Assembly (NCBI RefSeq): GCF_000009985.1
Contig: NC_007626.1
Location: 1,365,732-1,380,784 of the forward strand
Length of the DNA stretch: 15,053 bases
Direction of reading: 5' to 3'
Source: Paramagnetospirillum magneticum AMB-1
Lineage (GTDB): Bacteria; Pseudomonadota; Alphaproteobacteria; Rhodospirillales; Magnetospirillaceae
Below are positions 7,492 through 14,100 of the stretch, one piece after another; position 1 is the first letter of the stretch; every line of letters starts with the position of its first letter. The notes beneath the pieces are model-generated. The model saw only the letters and a list, made by a program, of their open reading frames with translations. It searched no databases and had not been told where the DNA came from. A program made the translations under genes and the position numbers.

Positions 7492-8070
7492 TCACTCGCC
7501 GGCCGAGGCGGGGTCCGGGGGCATGTGGCGGCGAATCAGCGGCATCTGGAACAGCATGAAAATGAAGGTCAGCACCATGCTGCCCGGCACCTTCCACAGC
7601 ACCCACAGATCCATGCTGGCCACGCGGCGGACCACCTCGTTGGCCAGGGCCATGGCGAGGAAGAACAGGCAAAAGCGCAGCGACAGCCGGCGCCAGCCGT
7701 CATCGTCCAGGTGCATGGCCTCGCCCAGGATCGCCTTGATGGTGGGGCGCTTCAGCGCCAGACCGCCCCCCAGAACCAGGGCGAACAGGCCATAGACGAT
7801 GGACGGCTTCATCATGATGAAGGTCTCGTCGTTCAGCCACAGGGTCAGCCCGCCGAACACGCCGACCACCAGGGCGGTGACCAGCGGCATCAGGGCGACC
7901 TTGCGGGTGAAGGCGAAGGACAGCGCCAGGGCGATTCCCGTCGCCGCCATCAGGGCGGCGGTGGCGGGCAGCAGGCCCTTCAGCCAGTAAAGCCCCAGGA
8001 ACACGGCCAGGGGGCCGAAATCTACGGTGGGCTTCAGCCATTTGGGGGCAGGGGAATTTGAAACCGGCAT
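7492..8070 (-). CDS. yciB: Septation protein A family inner-membrane protein (YciB/IspZ)
   Basis: A 192-residue integral membrane protein, close to the usual length of the family. Family hallmarks are visible: DFGPLAVF near residues 17-24, GGLTLWLNDETFI through KPSIVYGLFA at 73-97, and NEVVRR with WVLWKV and a final FQMPLI segment in the last third. Around five hydrophobic membrane-spanning stretches can be counted. In enterobacteria the homologue is an inner-membrane protein linked to cell-envelope synthesis and septation; deletion in Shigella disturbs septum formation. The start is MPVSNS at 8070, chosen because the homologous region begins soon after it and AAGG lies about 9 bases upstream; the longer open frame upstream has no family resemblance. 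It lies 65 bp downstream of lysR on the same strand, so co-transcription is possible but not evident. A perfect inverted repeat follows the stop. Confidence 0.9.
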   Translation of the reverse strand: MPVSNSPAPKWLKPTVDFGPLAVFLGLYWLKGLLPATAALMAATGIALALSFAFTRKVALMPLVTALVVGVFGGLTLWLNDETFIMMKPSIVYGLFALVLGGGLALKRPTIKAILGEAMHLDDDGWRRLSLRFCLFFLAMALANEVVRRVASMDLWVLWKVPGSMVLTFIFMLFQMPLIRRHMPPDPASAGE

Positions 8071-8135
8071 TGCTGAACCTTGATTGATGCTTGGTGGTCG
8101 TCGGTGCGAGATGATGGCCGTTCCCGGCCCGTCTG

Positions 8136-9041
8136 TCAGGAGGAAAGATGGTGTCCGATGCCGATGGATTGCAGCCCATTTGTGGCGAAATTCAGGAAAG
8201 CGCGGGTGCGGGCCGCCATGTGACGCCCCCCCGGCACAACCAGATGAACCGGTTGCAGGGCGCCGCTTCCCGGCAGAACCCGGACCAGATGCCCAGCCGC
8301 CAGGTCGTCGACCACCTGATAGGACAGGGCACGGGCGATTCCCAGGCCGGCGCGGGCGGCGGCCAGGGATGCCTCCACCTGATTGACCATCAGGCGCGGC
8401 GTCAGCCGGACATTCCGCTCGCGGCCGCCCTCGATCAGCCGCCACTCCACCAGGACCGGGCGCCCCGAGGTGAAGATCACGTCATGCTCCGCCAGTTCAT
8501 CGACGGCGAGGGGAAGGCCGTGGGCGGCAATGTAACCGGGACTGGCGACCAGCACGCTCTCCACCTCTCCGACCCGCCGGGCCACCAGGGTGGAATCAGC
8601 CAGCGTTCCGATCCGGACCGCGACGTCCAGTTCCTCCTCGATCAGGTCGAGGTTGTTGTCCGAGAACACCGCCTCGATGGAAATTTGCGGATAGGCTCGC
8701 AGGAAGTCGACGATGATCGGCGTCACGTGGCGACGGCCGAACACCACCGGCGCGGTGACGCGCAGCCGCCCGCGCAGGGGCTCGTCGGCACCGGCGGAGC
8801 GCAAGGCCTCGTTATAGCCGGACAGCAGGTGCCGGGCCTGCTCGGCGAAGCGCCGTCCGGCGTCGGTCGGGGCCAGTCGGCGGGTCGTTCGCTCCACCAG
8901 ACGCACGCCCAGCCTGTCCTCCAGCCCGGCCAGACAGCGGGTGATGGCCGGCGGCGACCGCCGCAGCCGCCGGGCCGCCCCGGCCAGGGAGCCCACCTCC
9001 AGGATGGCGATGAAGATGGCCAACTCGTCCAGGCGGTCCAT
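8136..9041 (-). CDS. LysR-family transcriptional regulator
   Basis: A 301-residue protein with standard LysR architecture and length. The N-terminal winged helix-turn-helix spans about residues 1-60 (MDRLDELAIFIAILEVGSLA, then SPPAITRCLAGLEDRLGVRL and RTTRRLAPT). A linker leads into a periplasmic-binding-like effector domain (about 87-295; LRGRLRVTAPVVFGRRHV, LDVAVRIG, GLGIARALSYQV). A second ATG at 9053 would add four residues. The start at 9041 is preferred because GGAAG sits five bases upstream of it and the homologous sequence begins there. The gene is divergent from gst across a 99-bp spacer, the classic layout in which a LysR protein controls the opposite gene and often itself. The effector is unknown. 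Gly/Ala/Arg-rich sequence and codon use match the neighbours, with no sign of transfer. Confidence 0.93.
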   Translation of the reverse strand: MDRLDELAIFIAILEVGSLAGAARRLRRSPPAITRCLAGLEDRLGVRLVERTTRRLAPTDAGRRFAEQARHLLSGYNEALRSAGADEPLRGRLRVTAPVVFGRRHVTPIIVDFLRAYPQISIEAVFSDNNLDLIEEELDVAVRIGTLADSTLVARRVGEVESVLVASPGYIAAHGLPLAVDELAEHDVIFTSGRPVLVEWRLIEGGRERNVRLTPRLMVNQVEASLAAARAGLGIARALSYQVVDDLAAGHLVRVLPGSGALQPVHLVVPGGRHMAARTRAFLNFATNGLQSIGIGHHLSS

Positions 9042-9046
9042 GTATA

Positions 9047-9051
9047 CTTCC
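9047..9051 (-). promoter_or_regulatory. Ribosome binding site deciding the lysR start
   Basis: The minus strand reads GGAAG, five bases before the ATG at 9041. It lies inside the sequence that would be coding if the alternative ATG at 9053 were used, so it favours the shorter form. Confidence 0.6.
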
Positions 9052-9056
9052 ATATT

Positions 9057-9075
9057 TTGAAATAATGACTTTCAA
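9057..9075. promoter_or_regulatory. Dyad TTGAAA-N7-TTTCAA in the lysR/gst divergent spacer
   Basis: An inverted repeat with perfect 6-bp arms, centred at 9066, in the AT-richest part of the 99-bp region between the two divergent genes. This is where a LysR-type regulator would be expected to bind. It does not match the textbook T-N11-A core exactly (A and T occupy those dyad positions). TTGAAA could equally be a -35 hexamer reading either way. Confidence 0.4.
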
Positions 9076-9130
9076 GGATGGCGCTTTTTCTCCGTGTCCG
9101 GCAATGGCTAAGGTGTCAGACCCCATTCGC

Positions 9131-9134
9131 GGAG
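9131..9134 (+). promoter_or_regulatory. Ribosome binding site for gst
   Basis: GGAG lies six bases before the ATG at 9141. This supports that start over an in-frame ATG at 9078, which would add 21 residues that do not belong to the GST fold and would overlap the regulatory spacer. Confidence 0.6.
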
Positions 9135-9140
9135 CTGATC

Positions 9141-9758
9141 ATGACTGACACGTCCCTCATTCTCTACGGCACACCCCTGTCCGGCCACGCCCATAGGGCT
9201 GAGCTGATGCTGCGCCTTCTCGGCCTTGCCTACCGGTATGAGGACGGCTCGGCGCCAGTGCGCCGGACTCCGGCCTTTCTGGCTCTCAATCCCCTGGGCC
9301 AGATCCCGATTCTGGTTGACGGAGATCTGGTTCTTCCCGATTCCAACGCCATCCTGGTCTACCTGGCCCGGCGTTACGATCCGTCCGGGGCGTGGTATCC
9401 CGATGACATGGTGATTGCCGCCCGCATCCAGCGCTGGCTGTCCATGGCGGCGGGGGAGGTGCGCTACGGCCCGGCCAAGGCGCGGGTGATCCAGCTCTTC
9501 AAGGCCGAGGGTGATCTGGCGGCCGCCCAGGCCATTGCCACCCAGCTTCTGGTGTTCATGGACGGGTATCTGGCCGATCGCGCCTTCCTGGCCCATCATG
9601 CTCCGACCATCGCCGATGTGGCGTGCTATTCCTATATCGCCCATGCCCCGGAGGGTGGCATTCCGCTTGATGCTTATGCCCATGTCCGGGGCTGGCTGGG
9701 CCGGGTCGAGTCCTTGCCGGGCTTTGTCCCCATGCCCCGTTCCCCGGTCCCGGACTGA
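9141..9758 (+). CDS. Glutathione S-transferase family protein
   Basis: A 205-residue cytosolic GST. The N-terminal thioredoxin-like domain (about 4-80) shows the strand ILYGTPLSGHAHRAELMLRL, with Ser14 or nearby Thr/Tyr as candidate catalytic residue. The invariant cis-proline is in NPLGQIPIL (Pro56), and the gamma-Glu-binding turn is PDSNAI (Asp67-Ser68). The helical C-terminal domain follows (about 88-195; IQRWLSMAAGEV, then PTIADVACYSYI, the conserved N-capping/hydrophobic staple region). Members conjugate glutathione to electrophiles or reduce disulfides; the substrate cannot be read from the sequence. The stop is followed at once by the PNPOx-family start, so the two are an operon, and they lie opposite lysR. 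GST/PNPOx pairs controlled by LysR recur in proteobacteria, from general knowledge, and suggest a stress or detoxification role. Confidence 0.92.
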   Translation: MTDTSLILYGTPLSGHAHRAELMLRLLGLAYRYEDGSAPVRRTPAFLALNPLGQIPILVDGDLVLPDSNAILVYLARRYDPSGAWYPDDMVIAARIQRWLSMAAGEVRYGPAKARVIQLFKAEGDLAAAQAIATQLLVFMDGYLADRAFLAHHAPTIADVACYSYIAHAPEGGIPLDAYAHVRGWLGRVESLPGFVPMPRSPVPD

Positions 9759-9759
9759 G

Positions 9760-10661
9760 ATGATGGAACTGTCGCCCTTCCACGCGGGTGAGCGGGAGGC
9801 GCAGCGCCGGGCCGGCTTCGGCCAGGTAAGCGCTCCCATCAGGGACTTCATGCCCGATCAGCACCGCGCCTTTTTCTCCCTGCTGCCGTTTCTGCCGTTG
9901 GCAAGCGTGGACGAGGACGGCTTCCCGGTGGCGACCGTTCTGACTGGGCCGCCGGGCTTCATCTCCAGCCCCGATCCCACGACATTGGCCATCCTGTCGC
10001 CGCCGCCTTCCGACGGGACTTGCGCCCTGGTCGAAGGAGTGCCCGTCGGAATCCTCGGAATCGATCTTGCCACCCGGCGGCGCAACCGCGCCAACGGCCG
10101 GATCGTCTCGGTCAACCCCTCCGGCTTTGCCGTGGCGGTGGAGCAGAGCTTCGCAACTGCCCGAAATACATCCAGACCCGTGACCTTGTCCCGGCCGCGG
10201 CGGCGACGTCCGGCGTCGTCGAACGCCTGAGCGGGCTCGACGACGCGGCTCGCGATCAGATCGGGGCGGCGGACACCGTCTTCGTCGCCTCCTTTTCCGG
10301 AGACGTCGCGCAGGGCGGGGTGGACATGTCCCATCGCGGCGGCCGCCCGGGCTTCGTGCGGGTCGAGGGCAACCGTCTGACCATCCCTGATTTCAGCGGC
10401 AACCGCTATTTCAACACCTTGGGCAATTTCGTGCGCTTGCCCAGGGCGGCGCTGCTGTTCATCGACTTTGCCGGCGGGGATCTGCTGCATCTCGATGGAA
10501 CCGTGACGATCGACTGGCAGCCGCCGCCAGGCTACGCTGGCGCCCAGCGTCTCTGGTCCGTTGACGTGCGGAGCGGCTGGCGCTGCCGCGGCGCCTTCGG
10601 GCTGCGCGGAACGGTCGGGGAGATGTCTCCCGCCACCCTGGGCACCGGGTGCTGGCCTTGA
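9760..10661 (+). pseudogene. PNPOx-superfamily flavin/nucleotide-binding protein with a one-base frameshift
   Basis: The gene starts at ATG 9760 (or 9763), one base after the gst stop, so it is translationally coupled. Frame 1 codes to about 10152 (HAGEREAQRRAGF, MPDQHRAFFSLLPFLPLASV, GPPGFISSPDP, GILGIDLATRRRNRANGR, SGFAVAVEQSF). The family sequence then carries on in another frame (NCPKYIQTRD, GADTVFVASF-like ADTVFVASFSGDV, GNRYFNTLGNFV, LLFIDF, GAQRLWSVDV) to the TGA at 10661. The expected F-G-N-C-P junction needs TTCGGCAAC but the sequence has TTCGCAAC, so one G is missing around 10152-10153. Restored length is about 300 residues, normal for this group of predicted flavin-nucleotide-binding proteins. 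The uninterrupted frame would stop at 10230 after nonsense Arg/Pro-rich residues. It may be a real mutation or a sequencing error. Both halves are well conserved, which favours an error or a very recent event. Confidence 0.85.
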
Positions 10662-11105
10662 AGTGGGCTCCGGCCTGATACGATTAGCTGTGTCTCTCGG
10701 ATCGCCCTCGGAGGGCTGCGTGCCGAGGAGAGCATGCGTTTGCCGGGGCTTGCGTCATTTTTTGTTCATTTCCACACTGAAAACTGTTTACCTTTTTGGT
10801 GTATATGCCAGATTGGAAGGTGGTAAAGTGCCGCTGATGGTGGCATTTGCCAGGGCCGTGGGATGGCTTGGCCTGGTCGAAGCGGGGGGGGATCCCGCAG
10901 CTTCGTTCGGGCCGGTTATGGGTGGTTGCCCACAGCCTGATGGTGCGGGGCGTGTAATCTGTTTTTCGTGAAGACCATGGAAATCCTCATTGAGGATCGC
11001 TTTCGCATGGGAATTTTTTGGGTTTGACCTTGCCGCCTTGTCGGTGGCGCGCAGCGCGTAAATGGCCGTCTGAAACTGGATCTGGCCTCATTCGGGAGTT
11101 CTGCT
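10662..11105 (+). promoter_or_regulatory. 444-bp non-coding leader upstream of the second VCBS gene
   Basis: No convincing gene is seen; the open frame reaching 10971 on the plus strand has no family resemblance and overlaps the preceding gene. A small, imperfect G+C hairpin (GCCCT/AGGGC, 10704-10716) follows the PNPOx gene and might weakly terminate it. An AT-rich island (about 10755-10810, with several T-runs and TATATG) is the likeliest promoter region for the VCBS gene, although no standard -35/-10 pair can be defended. GGGAG at 11094-11098, seven bases before ATG 11106, is a clear ribosome binding site. Confidence 0.5.
10983..10997. promoter_or_regulatory. Palindrome ATCCTCA-T-TGAGGAT upstream of the VCBS gene
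   Basis: Perfect 7-bp arms around a single base, 109 bp before the ATG at 11106, between the AT-rich island and the gene. The one-base centre suits a dimeric DNA-binding protein better than an RNA hairpin. No regulator can be named. Confidence 0.35.
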
Positions 11106-14100
11106 ATGGCTGAGAACAACAACTCCAATCCTCCGCATGACCAGCATGACGGGGCGGAGGAGAACGCACAGCAGTCGCTAGACGACCTGACGGTGCTGCA
11201 GAACGTCCAGAACCAGAACATGGGCGATGCGCGACTGAATGTGGCGCGCGCGGTTGATGTCAGCGACACCCAGCTGGGCAATCTGGCGAATGTGCAGCAG
11301 GGCTCGACGGGCAGCCCTCAGGTGCAGAACCTGGGCGGCATCGCGGGCGGTGCGAACATCTCGGTCGACGTTGAGATCGAAGCGGCCAAGGACAATTCCG
11401 TGGCGCCGCCGGAACTGGACGGCTTGGCCGTCGATATCCGGGACGAGGCTCCGACCATTTCGGTCAATCCGGGTGGGGCGAAGCCCCTGAACGTGCAGGA
11501 GCTCCCTGATCTTGCCAGGCCTGACGCCGAATTCCGGGACCAGGGCCGGGATGCGGTTCCGCAGACGGGGACGGGTCCCGTCGCAGGCGCCACCATCACC
11601 AGTCAGGTCCAGGAAGTGGTCCAGGCCGAGGTCGCCGCGGCGCCCGCCGTGGACAATGCCCCTGACATCCAGGCCGTGGCGGTCAATCACGCGCCGATCG
11701 TCGCGGGCGTGGCCGACATCGGGACGATCGACGAGGATCATCCCCTGACCATGACCGCCGCGGAATGGCAGGCCAAGCTGTTGGCCAATGCCACGGATTC
11801 CGACGGCGACACCTTGTCGATTCTCAGCCTGGACGATATCCGGATCGACCATGGCAGCTTTGCCCGGAATGCCGACGGCACCTATACCTTCACGCCGGAT
11901 GCCAATTTCAACGGCGAGATCAACGCGACTTATACCATTTCCGATGGTCACGGTGGGCTTGCGACCGGGTCGGCGTCGCTGCATGTCAATGCGGTGAACG
12001 ACGCGGCCGAGATCACCGGCGACACCGCCGTGGTGGTGGGTGAGGATACGGCGCGGGCGGCCGGCAATCTGGACGCCACCGACATCGATTCTCCGGCCAC
12101 CTTCGTGGCGGCGACGACGGCGGATGATTACGGCACCTTCTCGGTGGACGAGAGCGGCCAGTGGTCCTTCGCCATGAACGATTCCGTGCAGTCGCTTGGG
12201 GCGGGTGACCACCTGACCCGGACCTTCGAGGTCCAGACGGCGGACGGCACCTCTCAGACGGTGACGGTGACCATCGACGGTGCCAATGACCAGGCGGTGA
12301 TCTCTGGCGACGCCAAGGACCTGTCGGGTTCCGTCGGCGAGGACGGCACCCAGACCGCCACCGGGACTCTCCATGTCTCCGACGTGGACAGCGGCGAGGC
12401 CCATGTCCAGGCCACCAGCGTCGAGACCGACCAGGGCACCTTCACCATCGGCGAGGACGGCAAGTGGTCGTTCGCGCTCAACAACGACGACCCGGCGGTG
12501 CAGGCCCTGGGCGCCAATGATTCCATGACCAAGACCTTCACGGTCACCAGCGCCGATGGCACCGACACCCAGGAAGTGACGGTCACCATCCACGGCAGCA
12601 ACGACAGCGCCACCATCAGCGGCGACATCGCCGGCGGCGTCGGCGAGGACGGCACCGGCACGGCCACCGGCACCCTCAACGTCTCCGACGTGGACAGCGG
12701 CGAGGCCCATGTCCAGGCCACCAGCGTCGAGACCGATCAGGGCACCTTCACCATCGGCGAGGACGGCAAGTGGTCGTTCGCCCTCAACAACGACGACCCG
12801 GCGGTCCAGGCCCTGGGCGCCAATGATTCCATGACCAAGACCTTCACGGTGACGAGTGCCGACGGCACCGACACCCAGGAGGTGACGGTCACCATCCACG
12901 GCAGCAATGACAGCGCCACCATCAGCGGCGACATCGCCGGCGGCGTCGGCGAGGACGGCACTTCTACGGCCACCGGCACGCTCAACGTGGCGGATGTGGA
13001 TAATGGCGAGGCCCATGTCCAGGCCACCAGCGTCGAGACCGATCAGGGCACCTTCACCATCGGCGAGGACGGCAAGTGGTCGTTCGCCCTCAACAACGAC
13101 GACCCGGCGGTCCAGGCCCTGGGCGCCAATGAGTCCATGACCAAGACCTTCACGGTCACCAGCGCCGATGGCACCGACACCCAGGAAGTGACGGTCACCA
13201 TCAACGGGTCCAATGACTCGGCCACCATCTCCGGCGACATCGCCGGCGGCGTCGGCGAGGACGGCACCAGCACGGCCACCGGCACCCTCAGCGTGGCGGA
13301 TGTGGATAATGGCGAGGCCCATGTCCAGGCCACCAGCATCGAGACCGACCAGGGCACCTTCACCATCGGCGAAGACGGCAAGTGGTCGTTCGCCCTCAAC
13401 AACGACGACCCGGCGGTGCAGGCCCTGGGCGCCAATGAGTCCATGACCAAGACCTTCACGGTGACCTCTGCCGACGGCACCGACACCCAGGAGGTGACGG
13501 TCACCATCAACGGCAGCAACGACAGCGCCACCATCAGCGGCGACATCGCCGGCGGCGTCGGCGAGGACGGCACTTCTACGGCCACCGGCACCCTCAACGT
13601 GTCCGACGTGGATAATGGCGAGGCCCATGTCCAGGCCACCAGCATCGAGACCGACCAGGGCACCTTCACCATCGGTGAAGACGGCAAGTGGTCGTTCGCG
13701 CTGAACAACGACGACCCGGCGGTCCAGGCCCTGGGCGCCAATGAGTCCATGACCAAGACCTTCACGGTGACCTCTGCCGATGGCACCGACACCCAGGAAG
13801 TGACGGTCACCATCCACGGCAGCAACGACAGCGCCACCATCAGCGGCGACATCGCCGGCGGCGTCGGCGAGGACGGCACCGGCACGGCGACCGGCACCCT
13901 CAACGTCTCCGACGTGGACAGCGGCGAGGCCCATGTCCAGGCCACCAGCGTCGAGACCGATCAGGGCACCTTCACCATCGGTGAAGACGGCAAGTGGTCC
14001 TTCGCGCTGAACAACGACGACCCGGCGGTCCAGGCCCTGGGCGCCAATGATTCCATGACCAAGACCTTCACGGTGACGAGTGCCGACGGCACCGACACCC

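Noticed and set aside
7163..7795. Plus-strand open frame across the spacer and yciB
   Set aside because: It is antisense to yciB and the octapeptide gene start, and has Arg/Ser/Pro-rich shadow composition.
9078..9140. Upstream in-frame ATG for gst
   Set aside because: The 21 extra residues precede the beta-strand that opens the GST fold and overlap the divergent regulatory region. GGAG at 9131 supports ATG 9141.
7492..10661. Mobile element or integration site between the repeat genes
   Set aside because: No transposase, integrase, tRNA, target-site duplication or long terminal inverted repeats were found. Genes have composition like the rest of the window.
10561..10971. Possible 136-residue plus-strand gene after the PNPOx gene
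   Set aside because: It begins inside the conserved PNPOx C-terminus in another frame, has no ribosome binding site or family resemblance, and covers the likely promoter region.
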